Both the position numbers and the translations under genes were made by a program. From contig CAZCFZ010000003.1 of NCBI GenBank assembly GCA_964498065.1, positions 51,043 through 115,042 of the forward strand: a stretch of DNA of 64,000 nt. Direction: 5' to 3'. Of the stretch, positions 27,270 to 36,805 are shown piece after piece. The notes under the pieces were generated by a model that saw only the letters and a list, made by a program, of their open reading frames with translations, did not search any database and was not told the origin of the DNA. Source of the stretch: FEN-1297 sp964498065. Its GTDB lineage: Bacteria; Bacteroidota; Ignavibacteria; Ignavibacteriales; Ignavibacteriaceae. Numbering within the stretch: position 1 is the first letter of the stretch; each line of letters opens with the position of its first letter.

Positions 27270-28592
27270 TTATTCTTTAATTTCTGCTAAAGGGAATGCG
27301 GTCTGCCTCATCGAATGTACCTTATTCGCAACCGGTAGCATAACTTCTTTACTCACCCGTTTTTCAAAGTAATCTCTAAATCGTGTTACCATATATTTTA
27401 CAGGCCATGCGGCAGCTTCACCCAGCGCACAAATAGTATTTCCTTCAATATTGCTTGCAACCGATATTAGCAAATCGATATCCTTAACCGATCCTTCATT
27501 TTTCAAAATTCTATTCAAAATTTTTAACATCCAGCCGGTTCCTTCACGACATGGTGTACACTGTCCGCAGCTTTCGTGATAATAAAATTTTGCAATCCTT
27601 GCCAAAACTTTAACTAAATCCGTATCCTCATCCATCACCATAACACCGCCGGTTCCAATTGCGGTTCCATACGCCTTTAATGATTCCGCATCCATTTTAA
27701 CACCTTCAATCTGATCACCCCTTAACGGAGGCATTGAAGATCCCCCGGGAATTACACATAATATTTTTTTATCTCCGGGAACGCCTCCGGCATATTTATA
27801 TATTAAGTCCGTTAATAAAGTACCGGAAGGAAGTTCGTAAATACCCGGTTTATTTACATGTCCGCTTAAACCATAAAGAATAGTTCCCGGATGTTTTGGT
27901 TCCCCGATTTTTGAAAACCATTCCCAGCCATTATTAATAATTGCAGGAACATTTGTAATCGTTTCAACATTATTTATAGTAGTGGGATTTCCCCACAAAC
28001 CGTTTTGTGCAGGGAACGGCGGCTTAACTCTAGGATACCCGCGTTTCCCTTCTATAGAATTCATTAAAGAAGATTCTTCACCGCATATATAAGCACCGGC
28101 ACCTTTATGTACGTAAATATTACAGTAAAAATCACTACCAAATTTTTCTTTCATCTTTTCACCGACATAGCAGGCTTCATAAGCATCCGATAATGCTTTA
28201 TCAAAAAGCTTTATCCATTTATGATATTCGCCTCTTATATAGACATAAACCGTCTTTGCCTGGATTGCATAAGCATTGATTAATATTCCTTCGATTAATT
28301 GATGAGGATTGTACTCAAAAATCTGCCTGTCTTTAAATGAGCCCGGCTCACTTTCATCACCATTTATGCATAGATATTTAGGCTTATCATTTGATTTGGG
28401 CATGAAACTCCATTTTAGTCCGGTTAAAAAAGCAGCACCTCCTCTTCCACGAAGTCCGGATTTTTTTACTTGATCAATTATATCATCAGTAGATTGAGAA
28501 TAAGCTTTTTTTACAGCAATATAACCGCCGTTTTGTTCATAAACATTTATAAGGTGAAGATCTTTAATATCAGGTAATACAATTTTTTCCAT
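27270..28592 (-). CDS. nuoF: NADH-quinone oxidoreductase subunit F
   Basis: The 440-residue NADH-binding subunit of complex I carries FMN and a 4Fe-4S cluster. GRGGAAFLTGLKW (NADH site), GAGAYICGEESSL (FMN) and SCGQCTPCREGTGW plus the downstream Cys in NTICALGE (cluster N3) are all present. It receives electrons from NADH and passes them on through NuoE/NuoG. The start lies directly after the NuoE stop (no gap). It is the last gene of the unit; a strong terminator follows at 27222-27249, and no nuoG is found after it. Confidence 0.97.
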   Translation of the reverse strand: MEKIVLPDIKDLHLINVYEQNGGYIAVKKAYSQSTDDIIDQVKKSGLRGRGGAAFLTGLKWSFMPKSNDKPKYLCINGDESEPGSFKDRQIFEYNPHQLIEGILINAYAIQAKTVYVYIRGEYHKWIKLFDKALSDAYEACYVGEKMKEKFGSDFYCNIYVHKGAGAYICGEESSLMNSIEGKRGYPRVKPPFPAQNGLWGNPTTINNVETITNVPAIINNGWEWFSKIGEPKHPGTILYGLSGHVNKPGIYELPSGTLLTDLIYKYAGGVPGDKKILCVIPGGSSMPPLRGDQIEGVKMDAESLKAYGTAIGTGGVMVMDEDTDLVKVLARIAKFYYHESCGQCTPCREGTGWMLKILNRILKNEGSVKDIDLLISVASNIEGNTICALGEAAAWPVKYMVTRFRDYFEKRVSKEVMLPVANKVHSMRQTAFPLAEIKE

Positions 28593-29075
28593 TTAGTTTT
28601 TACTTTTTAAGGATTCTAAAATTTGGTCTAACTTTTCTTTATCAAGATTTTCAAAATAGTCTTCATTTATCGCTATCATCGGAGCTGTGCCGCATGAGCC
28701 CATACATTCCACCTCCTCCAGGGAAAACAATTTATCTGCAGTTACATCATCGTTATCAATCGCAAACTTAGCCTTTATATGATTAAATAAATCCACTCCG
28801 CCTCTCAGCATACAAGAAACATTTGTACAAACCTGAAGGTGATACTTCCCTACCGGCTTTTGATGATACATTGTGTAAAATGTAACAACCCCCAATACAT
28901 CCTCAGTAGTCATATCCAGAACTGCCGCAACTTCTTTCATTGCCTCTTGAGAAATCCAGCCGTTTTGTTCCTGTGCAAGATACAAAACAGGCATAACCGC
29001 CGCTTGTTTGGTCGGATATTTTTTTAGGATATTTTCAATCTTACCTAAATTTTCGTCTGTAAACTTAAATTCCAT
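28593..29075 (-). CDS. nuoE: NADH-quinone oxidoreductase subunit E
   Basis: The 160-residue thioredoxin-like subunit has one 2Fe-2S cluster. The ligand pairs are CTNVSC (C-x4-C) and CMGSC (C-x3-C), with normal spacing. With NuoF it forms the NADH-oxidising tip of complex I. The N-terminal helical domain (ILKKYPTKQAAVMPVLYLAQ) is complete. It is separated from nuoD by 38 nt and abuts nuoF. Confidence 0.96.
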   Translation of the reverse strand: MEFKFTDENLGKIENILKKYPTKQAAVMPVLYLAQEQNGWISQEAMKEVAAVLDMTTEDVLGVVTFYTMYHQKPVGKYHLQVCTNVSCMLRGGVDLFNHIKAKFAIDNDDVTADKLFSLEEVECMGSCGTAPMIAINEDYFENLDKEKLDQILESLKSKN

Positions 29076-29113
29076 TTTTAATTCAACTTTTGAATTTGAA
29101 TATTACTATAAAA

Positions 29114-30364
29114 TTATTTATCAGCTTCACCCATAACAGGATCAAGACTTCCAATTATTGCAACAACATCGGAAACCATTCTTCCTTTAACCAGGCGCGG
29201 TATCGACTGCAAATTTACCATTGAAGGTGAACGGATTTTACACTTCCACGGATTTCCTTCACCTTTGCTTACAAGATAAAAGCCGAGTTCTCCTTTGGGA
29301 TTTTCAACTGCATGGTAAATATCGCCAACCGGCGGGTTTATTCCGAAATTAACAATCATAAAATCATGAATTAATTCTTCCATTTTGGAATAAATTTCTG
29401 CTTTTTTAGGAAGAACTTTTTTAGGCTGATTTAACAATATCTCCCCTTGAGGCATTTTTTCTAATGCTTGACGAATTATTTTTATACTTTCTCTTGTCTC
29501 ATCAGCACGTACAAAATATCTTGCTAACGAATCTCCATCCGGATAAGTAATTACTTTAAAATCAACTTCATTATAAAATAAATATGGCTGAGCTCTGCGT
29601 AAGTCGAATTCAACTCCGCTTCCTCTTAAGCTTGGCCCCGTAAGGCCCATATCTATTGCATCCTCACCATTAATTATACCTACCCCATCCAATCTTTCAA
29701 TAAAAATTCTGTTAGTATTTAGAAGTCTTTCACATTCATCCAAGTTTTCTTCATATTGATCAATAAACCATTTTACCTTAGCAATGGCTTCCGGCTGTGC
29801 ATCATTAGCAACTCCACCGATTCGTGTATAGCTGTTGGTAAATCTTGCACCGCATAAAATATCCCATACATCAAGAATCTTTTCTCTTTCACGAAAAGTC
29901 CAAAGGAATACAGTCATAGCGCCCACATCCATTGCAAGAGCTCCGATAGCAACAAGGTGAGATGCAATTCTTGCCAATTCGGTTATAATCATTCGAATAT
30001 ATTGGGCTCTGGGAGGGGCTTCAATTCCGGCAAGTTTTTCAACAGCAAGAGCCCATGCCACATTATTCGCCATTGGAGAAAGATAATCAAGTCTATCGGT
30101 ATGAGGGATAAATTCATAGTAGCTCATATTTTCAGCTAATTTTTCATAGCCTCTATGAAGATATCCTAGTTCCGGTACACAGCTCATTACAGTTTCCCCA
30201 TCCAGCCTAAGCAGCAGGCGTAAAACGCCGTGGGTTGCAGGATGCTGCGGCCCCATATTCAGAACCATTTCATTTTCTAAGGCATCCTCAATACTTATAT
30301 CGGTATCGGCAAGAAGAGTTTCTAGTATTTTAGGATGCACTTCATCTTTATTTAATTTCGGCAT
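29114..30364 (-). CDS. nuoD: NADH-quinone oxidoreductase subunit D
   Basis: The 416-residue 49-kDa-type subunit has GPQHPATHGVLRLLL near the N-terminus (quinone site His) and the hydrogenase-like fold through ELGFYLVSKG and RSPSMVNLQSIP to DPVMGEADK at the end. With NuoB it forms the quinone-reducing site of complex I. It is a separate polypeptide, not a NuoCD fusion as in Escherichia coli. It lies 9 nt after nuoC. Confidence 0.97.
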   Translation of the reverse strand: MPKLNKDEVHPKILETLLADTDISIEDALENEMVLNMGPQHPATHGVLRLLLRLDGETVMSCVPELGYLHRGYEKLAENMSYYEFIPHTDRLDYLSPMANNVAWALAVEKLAGIEAPPRAQYIRMIITELARIASHLVAIGALAMDVGAMTVFLWTFREREKILDVWDILCGARFTNSYTRIGGVANDAQPEAIAKVKWFIDQYEENLDECERLLNTNRIFIERLDGVGIINGEDAIDMGLTGPSLRGSGVEFDLRRAQPYLFYNEVDFKVITYPDGDSLARYFVRADETRESIKIIRQALEKMPQGEILLNQPKKVLPKKAEIYSKMEELIHDFMIVNFGINPPVGDIYHAVENPKGELGFYLVSKGEGNPWKCKIRSPSMVNLQSIPRLVKGRMVSDVVAIIGSLDPVMGEADK

Positions 30365-30373
30365 AATCTATCT

Positions 30374-30862
30374 TTATTTTTTAGGAAGAGGAAGTGAACC
30401 CGGAATACCCATTAACGGGAAATCTTTTCTTAAAGGATGATATTCAAATTCTTCAGGCATATACATCCTTCTTAAATCCGGATGGTTATTAAATTTAATT
30501 CCGTACATATCGTAAGTTTCACGCTCATGCCAGTTTGCTGTTTTCCATACTGAAGAAACCGAATCTATATTGCATTCCTCTTCATCTACATTTGCTTTAA
30601 GAACTAATCTTGAATTCAGTTTCAAAGAATAGATATGGTAAACAACCGTAAACCTATCTTTTCTTTTAGCCCAATCAACTGCAGTAATGTCTTCGCAAAG
30701 TTTAAATTGCAAATCAGGATTTTCTTTTAGCATCGAACTTACTTTTACAATATTTTTTTTATCAAGTGTTAGCGTCAGCTCTCCGCGATATTCGCTGAAC
30801 ACAAAATTTTCGCTGCTAAAATTTTCTTTTAGCTTTTGCTCAATTAATTCTTTTAATTCCAT
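30374..30862 (-). CDS. nuoC: NADH-quinone oxidoreductase subunit C
   Basis: The 162-residue 30-kDa-type subunit shows the family signature WHERETYDMYGIKFNNHPDLRR, followed by EYHPLRKDFPL. It belongs to the peripheral arm of complex I and supports NuoD. The N-terminal ~40 residues are less conserved, as usual. It starts 4 nt after the nuoB stop. Confidence 0.95.
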   Translation of the reverse strand: MELKELIEQKLKENFSSENFVFSEYRGELTLTLDKKNIVKVSSMLKENPDLQFKLCEDITAVDWAKRKDRFTVVYHIYSLKLNSRLVLKANVDEEECNIDSVSSVWKTANWHERETYDMYGIKFNNHPDLRRMYMPEEFEYHPLRKDFPLMGIPGSLPLPKK

Positions 30863-30866
30863 TTGT

Positions 30867-31388
30867 TTAATTATTCTGAATGACTGTTAATTCGGGTAAA
30901 GGTTGATCCTGAAAGTCTCTTGCTTTTGTTCTGCTTATTTTATCCTGAATCTGAATAAGTGCATTCAGCAAGTTATCCGGACGAGGCGGACAGCCGGCAA
31001 GATAAATATCTACAGGTAAAAATTGGTCAATACCCTGGACAACACTGTAAGATCTATACATACCACCGGATGACGTACAGGCACCCATAGCAATGACCCA
31101 CTTGGGATCCGGCATCTGATCATAAATTTTTCTAACTACATGAGACATTTTATAAGTAACGGTTCCTGCCACAATCATTAAATCACACTGACGCGGAGTA
31201 AACCTCATAACCTCAGAACCAAAACGAGCTATATCATACCTGGGAGCAGCAGCAGCCATCATTTCTATTCCGCAGCATGAAATTCCCATGGGCATGGGCC
31301 ATACAGAATTTTTTCTCGACCATTCAATCAACGCATCCACGGTTGTCGTTATAATTCCGTTATCGTTCAACTTGGCTTCTAATCCCAT
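30867..31388 (-). CDS. nuoB: NADH-quinone oxidoreductase subunit B
   Basis: The 173-residue subunit ligates cluster N2, the last iron-sulfur centre before quinone. The four cysteines are in SCCGIEMM (two adjacent), MGACTSSGGMY and LAGCPPRPD. The hallmark AAAPRYDIARFG is present. The start overlaps the end of nuoA by 10 nt. Confidence 0.97.
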   Translation of the reverse strand: MGLEAKLNDNGIITTTVDALIEWSRKNSVWPMPMGISCCGIEMMAAAAPRYDIARFGSEVMRFTPRQCDLMIVAGTVTYKMSHVVRKIYDQMPDPKWVIAMGACTSSGGMYRSYSVVQGIDQFLPVDIYLAGCPPRPDNLLNALIQIQDKISRTKARDFQDQPLPELTVIQNN

Positions 31389-31747
31389 TTAAAACCACCT
31401 TTCTTAAACACATACAAATATCCTAACTCAAGCACAACTAAAAATATCAACATCGAAATAAAAACCGATATTCCGGCATCGCTAAACATTTTTCTGAATT
31501 CTACCGCCCATGGATAGACAAATATCACTTCCAAATCAAATATTATAAACAGCATCGCTACAAGGTAATACTTAACTGAAATTCTTTCATGTGTTGTTCC
31601 GACAGGTTTCATTCCGCTTTCATAAGTAGAAGTTTTTTCCCTGTTCGGTCTTTTAGGGCCGAAAATGCCGGATGAGAACACAGTGCCTATTGCAAATATT
31701 ACGGCAACTAAAATAACCAAAAAAATCGGGATATATTGTTCTAACAT
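31379..31747 (-). CDS. nuoA: NADH-quinone oxidoreductase subunit A
   Basis: The 122-residue membrane subunit has three hydrophobic segments and the conserved loop STYESGMKPVG between the first and second, then FDLEVIFVYPWA in the second helix. It anchors the peripheral arm of complex I at the membrane. It is the first gene of nuoABCDEF, with a promoter 28-58 nt upstream. Confidence 0.96.
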   Translation of the reverse strand: MLEQYIPIFLVILVAVIFAIGTVFSSGIFGPKRPNREKTSTYESGMKPVGTTHERISVKYYLVAMLFIIFDLEVIFVYPWAVEFRKMFSDAGISVFISMLIFLVVLELGYLYVFKKGGFKWD

Positions 31748-32163
31748 ATTTACTTAGTCTTTATTTTAATCATGCAAAACTATTTAAAAAATGACTTATA
31801 GTCAATTTTAAGATTACAATTTGTGCTTTAGTTAATCCAATTTTATTATTTAATCTATGTATTAAATAATCAATCGTAGTTTTCAATTCAAGGCACTTAT
31901 GGATTATTATTTCAATTTGTGATTTAGAAATAAAAAATCATTAAAATTTTTATTAAACCAATAAATTATTCTAGAAATAAAACGACAACCAGTGATTTTC
32001 ATTTATAAAGAATCATTGCAGCAATTGGTTACTTCCTCTTTTAAGTTTTATAATTTCCGCAATTGAATTATTATTTTCACTTTTAAATTATTTTATTATC
32101 AAGTTTTATAAAAATATTTTCATTATTTTCAAAGCCAACAATTAAAACATTGCGGGAGAAATT
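31748..32163. other. Spacer between divergent nuoA and nuclease genes
   Basis: No gene is visible in these 416 nt. It holds the nuoA promoter (31775-31805), a small imperfect hairpin (AGTGATT 31991-31997 with AATCATT 32011-32017), and the ribosome-binding site GGGAGAA just before the next start. Confidence 0.5.
31775..31805 (-). promoter_or_regulatory. Bacteroidota-type promoter of nuoA
   Basis: On the minus strand TTG (31805-31803), a 20-nt spacer and TAGTTTTG (31782-31775) match the -33/-7 consensus TTG...TAnnTTTG. The implied transcript starts about 20 nt before the nuoA ATG. Confidence 0.55.
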
Positions 32164-33561
32164 ATGCATATTCAATTTGTAGGTGCGGATCGTACTGTTA
32201 CCGGTTCAATGCATCATTTGATTATTGACGGTAAAAATTATTTGCTTGATTGCGGGTTGTATCAAGGAAAAAGAAAAGAAGCCTTCGAAATAAATAAAAA
32301 CTTTACTTACTTTAATCCTTCTGAAATTGATGCACTTATTATTTCTCATGCTCATATAGATCATATCGGAAATATTCCCACTTTGGTTAAGAACGGATTT
32401 AAAGGACACATTTATTGTACTTCTGCAACTAAAGATTTGGCTTTAGTTATGCTAAGAGACAGCGCACATATACAGGAAAAAGATGTTGAGTATGTTAACA
32501 AAAGACGGGCTAAACAAGGTAAAAATCTTTTTGAACCTCTTTATACTACTGCAGATGCTGAGAATGTTTTTCCATTGTTAAATGCAAAAAATTATCATGA
32601 AGAATTTGAAATTGATTCCGGCATTAAAGTACAATTTTTTGATGCAGGGCATATATTAGGTTCGGCTATTACATTTTTAACAATCCGTGAAAATGGAAAA
32701 ACAATTCATTTGGGATTTTCCGGAGATCTTGGAAGGCCTAATTATCCTATTTTAAAAGATCCTGAAAAAATTCCGGATGTTGACTATTTCTTATGCGAAA
32801 GCACTTATGGAGGGAGATTTCACGACCATATCGAAGGAACAAATGCAAAATTAGCTGCTGTTCTAAATAAAGCAGTACAAAGAAAAGGTAAAATTATAAT
32901 TCCGGCCTTCAGTCTGGAAAGGACCCAGGAGATAGTTTATTCTTTCCATAAAATATTTGAAAATAATTCGGCTCCTAGAATTCCGATTTACGTTGACAGC
33001 CCTCTTTCTACAAATGCTACCGAAGTATTTAGAAATCACCCCGAATGCTTCGATAAGGAAACTCATGATTTTATGCTCAAGTATGAGGATCCTTTCGGCT
33101 TTAACAAATTGACCTATATAACCGATGTTGAAGATTCAAAAGCTCTTAACGGTAAGGAAGGCCCCATGGTGATAATTTCAGCTTCTGGTATGGCAGAAAC
33201 CGGACGCATTCTTCATCACCTTGCAAACAATATAAGAGATGAAAGGAATATTATTTTAATGGTCGGTTATTGTGCGGAAAATACACTGGGAAGAAAATTA
33301 ATAGAGAAAGAACCCGTTGTTAAAATTCATGGCGATGAATATAAAGTTAAAGCCGAAGTTATAGTTATAAATTCATTAAGTGCTCATGCAGATTCCAACG
33401 AATTAACCGGTTATTGCAAAAAATTTGATATAGATAAAATGAAAAATATTTTTTTAGTTCACGGTGATCTTGATCAGCAGCAAAAATTTGCTGAAAGGCT
33501 AAAATCAATTGGATTTAAAAATGTAAATATTCCATCACGCGGGGATGTTCTGGAGATTTAA
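32164..33561 (+). CDS. Beta-CASP metallo-beta-lactamase-fold ribonuclease
   Basis: The 465-residue protein is a metallo-beta-lactamase/beta-CASP enzyme of the CPSF/YSH1 type. The zinc motif SHAHIDHIG is at 61-69, further ligands are in DAGHILGS and SGDLG, and the beta-CASP/RMMBL part includes IPAFSLERTQE, SASGMAETGRILHHL (motif B region) and SLSAHADSNEL (motif C His). Such enzymes act as RNA endo/exonucleases in RNA processing. It is shorter than RNase J (~550 residues) and lacks the RNase J C-terminal domain. The start has GGGAG seven bases upstream. The lipoprotein gene follows after 28 nt. Confidence 0.9.
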   Translation: MHIQFVGADRTVTGSMHHLIIDGKNYLLDCGLYQGKRKEAFEINKNFTYFNPSEIDALIISHAHIDHIGNIPTLVKNGFKGHIYCTSATKDLALVMLRDSAHIQEKDVEYVNKRRAKQGKNLFEPLYTTADAENVFPLLNAKNYHEEFEIDSGIKVQFFDAGHILGSAITFLTIRENGKTIHLGFSGDLGRPNYPILKDPEKIPDVDYFLCESTYGGRFHDHIEGTNAKLAAVLNKAVQRKGKIIIPAFSLERTQEIVYSFHKIFENNSAPRIPIYVDSPLSTNATEVFRNHPECFDKETHDFMLKYEDPFGFNKLTYITDVEDSKALNGKEGPMVIISASGMAETGRILHHLANNIRDERNIILMVGYCAENTLGRKLIEKEPVVKIHGDEYKVKAEVIVINSLSAHADSNELTGYCKKFDIDKMKNIFLVHGDLDQQQKFAERLKSIGFKNVNIPSRGDVLEI

Positions 33562-33589
33562 AAAAATATATCCTTATAAAAGACAATAG

Positions 33590-34603
33590 ATGAAAAAATT
33601 TAAAAATCATCTTATTAAAAAAAATTTTCTTCGTAATGCCGGATCTATTTTTGTTTTAATATTATTCTTATTTTCAGGCTGTGATCGACTGATTAATACA
33701 AATCAAACCGACAGCGGTATACCCCCGGCTGTTCCGGTAGGAATAAAGGTGGCTTTTGCAACAGACGGTGAAGTTGCCTTGGTTTGGCAAAGCAATTCGG
33801 AAGCCGATTTGGGAGGATACAATATTTATCGAAGTACAGACAGTACAAATTTTATATTAATAGGCAGTTCCAGTTATAATTATTACTACGATGATTCTCT
33901 TCAATACAATACCACCTATTACTACAAGATCACTGCTTTTGATATATGGAATAATGAAAGTCTGCCCACAAACATAGTTTCTGCAAAACCGATAAACAGA
34001 TACGCACCACTTGCTCCTATCGGGTTGTCAGTAAATGCAAGAAATTATCAAGGAAATCTTTCAGTTTATTTATCATGGAATCCTAATTTAGAAACCGATA
34101 TAGCTGGTTATAATATTTATAGAAGTACAAGTCAAACATTTAATGCAGACAGTGTTACTTTAATAGGTTTTTCAAATGATATAAATTTTACAGATACTTT
34201 AAATCTCTCTCTTTATACAACATATTATTATAAAATAAAAGCAGTTGATAACGGAGGTTTAATAGGACCGGAAAGTAATCAAGTCAGTGATGAGATTTTG
34301 GGGATTTCTCAATTGGTCTTTCCCGGCAACAATTCCGAAGTTAATTATTTCAGCAACTTTATAATTAAAGCAATTGGTGTCCCCGCTGATTATAAAATTG
34401 TAGTGCAAGACAATATGTTTTACGGCGAGGTATGGAGTAATAATTTCCATTCTTCTGTTGTGAATGATACAATAGCTGTAAATTTTAATCCGACATATAT
34501 AAACACGAACGTTCCATATTACTTGAGAATCATTACATTTTCAGACGGAGGAAATGAGCCAAATAGCGTTTCCCCACTTTATAAATTCATTATAAAACAG
34601 TAG
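33590..34603 (+). CDS. Lipoprotein with two fibronectin type III domains
   Basis: The 337-residue protein has an N-terminal hydrophobic segment ending in the lipobox LFSGC (lipidated Cys ~30), so it should be anchored to a membrane on the outer side. Two FN3 domains follow (~43-133 and ~138-233); each has the VxLxWxxNxExDxxGYNIYRST pattern and a YYYKIxAxD strand. The last ~100 residues are a separate beta domain of unknown family. FN3 pairs of this type are common in Bacteroidota surface proteins and usually mediate binding. No enzyme domain is visible. Confidence 0.85.
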   Translation: MKKFKNHLIKKNFLRNAGSIFVLILFLFSGCDRLINTNQTDSGIPPAVPVGIKVAFATDGEVALVWQSNSEADLGGYNIYRSTDSTNFILIGSSSYNYYYDDSLQYNTTYYYKITAFDIWNNESLPTNIVSAKPINRYAPLAPIGLSVNARNYQGNLSVYLSWNPNLETDIAGYNIYRSTSQTFNADSVTLIGFSNDINFTDTLNLSLYTTYYYKIKAVDNGGLIGPESNQVSDEILGISQLVFPGNNSEVNYFSNFIIKAIGVPADYKIVVQDNMFYGEVWSNNFHSSVVNDTIAVNFNPTYINTNVPYYLRIITFSDGGNEPNSVSPLYKFIIKQ

Positions 34604-34651
34604 ATTTGAACGAAAGCTATTATCATAAATTTTTAACTTTAGTTACACAAT

Positions 34652-34746
34652 TGTCATGCTGAACTTTGCCAAAGGCATCCCCTTGGGAGATTCAGCATCT
34701 AAAAATGTTGAAAAAATGAAGATTCCGAATCAAGTTCGGAATGACA
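34652..34746. repeat. REP-like palindromic repeat element
   Basis: The ends TGTCATGCTGAACTT (34652-34666) and AAGTTCGGAATGACA (34732-34746) are imperfect inverted repeats. Inside are two hairpins: ATGCTGAA 34656-34663 with TTCAGCAT 34691-34698, and ATTCCGAA 34722-34729 with TTCGGAAT 34735-34742. This architecture is that of short non-coding mobile repeats (REP/MITE type) in intergenic DNA. Only one copy is visible in this window. Confidence 0.7.
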
Positions 34747-34835
34747 AAAGATACTTTTTATTAATTATGCGTACTTTAATTATTAATAAAAATTTCTCGG
34801 CATAAAAGTCTTTTATAAAAATTTATCCCGGCAGT

Positions 34836-36752
34836 TTGAAAAAGGATTTATTACTTATAGTTATTTTTACAATTATCATTTCACTGATAATTCCCGTACA
34901 ATCAAAAGCTCAGGATCAACTTGATAGTTTGAATTATATTCAATCGCCGCTGCCTTTAGGTATAATATCAAATAGGTTCAACAAGCAATTAAATACATTT
35001 AATCTAAATTCTATTTTAGAAGTAAAGCATACATTTAATAAAATAAATCTTAATTTGATGGAAAATTATAATTCCACATACATCAGGTCTGCCGATAGAA
35101 GCAGCCGGGATGAAAATACTTTTATGGTTTCAGGATCATATATTTTTAATCCGGTTTTAAGTATGGGAATTTCGGCTAACAGCAATATTTATTCCGACAG
35201 CCGCAGCATCGAATTAAACCAAGCTTCGGTTTCCAATGCTTCAGTGTTTAGCGAAATAACACCTTTTAATCGATTTACTATTGCTCCGTATTTCGGCTAT
35301 GAAATTAACAGGCAAGTAGGTGAAATCGATAACGGTTATCTTTACGGAGGAGAAGCATTACTAAATAATCTTGATATTTCTGATTTTAATTTAAATTCGC
35401 AAGTTAAATTTAAAAATGAAGATATCTCTCCAAGAAAAAATACATTTCGATATTTAAATCTTAGTGCAGCAAATATTTTATCGAACGGATTTTCAAATAC
35501 TATAAATTTCCAGTATTTTCAAAACCGAAAAGATTTTTATTATAAAGCAGACTCGATTACGGCAAAGGAATTTAATATTACAAATAATATACAGAGCAGA
35601 ATCGAAACAAATGAAATTCTGCTTGATTCTTTAAACTACAGGCACTTTCTTGATATATTTTCACTTAATATGCTTGGAAGCGTTTCATCTAGAACAATCG
35701 ACAGAAATACGCGATACCGTTCTTTGGATATTGCTTCTCCTTCTATCTTTGATACTAAAGTAAATGAGTTAAAATTTGAATTGGGTTCTGTTTTAAATTA
35801 CACAACATCCTTTTTTGACGGCACTTTTAGAATTGATTATTCGGAACGGGATGAAAAGCATTTAACTAAAGATTTTCCGGGAGCAAATCAAATTTTCTAT
35901 CAGGAAAGGTCGGATGAAGAAAGTATTAAGAATAACACATCCAAAAGGACTATGGTTTCTTTATTCGGAAATTTAAATATTTCAAAAACAGATAAAGTAC
36001 GGTTTAGTTTATTACAAAATAAATTAACCTATGATACTCCAAGTCTTCAAAACTATGATGACAGAGATGAATTACTCTCAATTGTTAGAGTAAGCTATAT
36101 AAAAATATTAAGCCCTTTCTTTTCCGTATTTTTAAATACGGAAGGAACATTAAATCATATAGTTTATATTTATTCTGAAAGAAGTTCGAATAACAATATT
36201 AATCGCATAATCAGATTATCTACGGGCGGAAGTTATTCCGGTAAAAATATAAGCACACTTAATAGTTTTGAGGTATCGGCAAATTATACCGTATACGATT
36301 TTGAAGATATTACGCCGGACTATAGAAGTTTCTCCTTTCGTCAGTTTACAGCCACAGATTCCTCCAGAATAAAGTTGTTCAGAGATGTAGATTTCGTGCA
36401 TTTCGGCTATTTAAGACTATCCGAACAAGGAGATTTGAAATGGGCTTCTTTTTCAACTCACCCGACAAGATTTTTACAGGAAATTTACTCGGAACCAAAG
36501 TTAGTTGTAAAATACGATTTTATGGCATACGCTCTTGGATTAAGAATTTATTCATTAAATACTTATAATTATAAGGGCTTAATAAAAGTTATAGATTCGA
36601 GATATTTAAGCGTTGCTCCTTTAACGGAAATCACCATAAGTCTTAATAAATTAACATTTTACCTGCTCGGATGGTATGAATTTATTAAAATTAATAACAG
36701 AAGTTACCGGCAGCAAGCCAATCTAGCAATGACAATGAATTGGAATTTTTAA
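34836..36752 (+). CDS. Outer-membrane beta-barrel-like protein of unknown family
   Basis: The 638-residue protein starts at TTG (34836), chosen because the signal peptide (KKDLLLIVIFTIIISLIIP, cleavage near QSKA-QDQ) begins exactly there. The mature part is made of many short alternating beta strands with abundant Asn, Ser, Tyr and Phe and ends in an aromatic strand (LAMTMNWNF), as expected of an outer-membrane barrel. No domain is recognised. It follows the REP-like element and precedes the RsbW-like gene by 53 nt. Function unknown; an outer-membrane porin or assembly factor is a guess. Confidence 0.7.
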   Translation: MKKDLLLIVIFTIIISLIIPVQSKAQDQLDSLNYIQSPLPLGIISNRFNKQLNTFNLNSILEVKHTFNKINLNLMENYNSTYIRSADRSSRDENTFMVSGSYIFNPVLSMGISANSNIYSDSRSIELNQASVSNASVFSEITPFNRFTIAPYFGYEINRQVGEIDNGYLYGGEALLNNLDISDFNLNSQVKFKNEDISPRKNTFRYLNLSAANILSNGFSNTINFQYFQNRKDFYYKADSITAKEFNITNNIQSRIETNEILLDSLNYRHFLDIFSLNMLGSVSSRTIDRNTRYRSLDIASPSIFDTKVNELKFELGSVLNYTTSFFDGTFRIDYSERDEKHLTKDFPGANQIFYQERSDEESIKNNTSKRTMVSLFGNLNISKTDKVRFSLLQNKLTYDTPSLQNYDDRDELLSIVRVSYIKILSPFFSVFLNTEGTLNHIVYIYSERSSNNNINRIIRLSTGGSYSGKNISTLNSFEVSANYTVYDFEDITPDYRSFSFRQFTATDSSRIKLFRDVDFVHFGYLRLSEQGDLKWASFSTHPTRFLQEIYSEPKLVVKYDFMAYALGLRIYSLNTYNYKGLIKVIDSRYLSVAPLTEITISLNKLTFYLLGWYEFIKINNRSYRQQANLAMTMNWNF

Positions 36753-36805
36753 ATTGATTAAACAATATTTTTTATTATTTTCCCAGATAAAAATTTAGGA
36801 ATATT

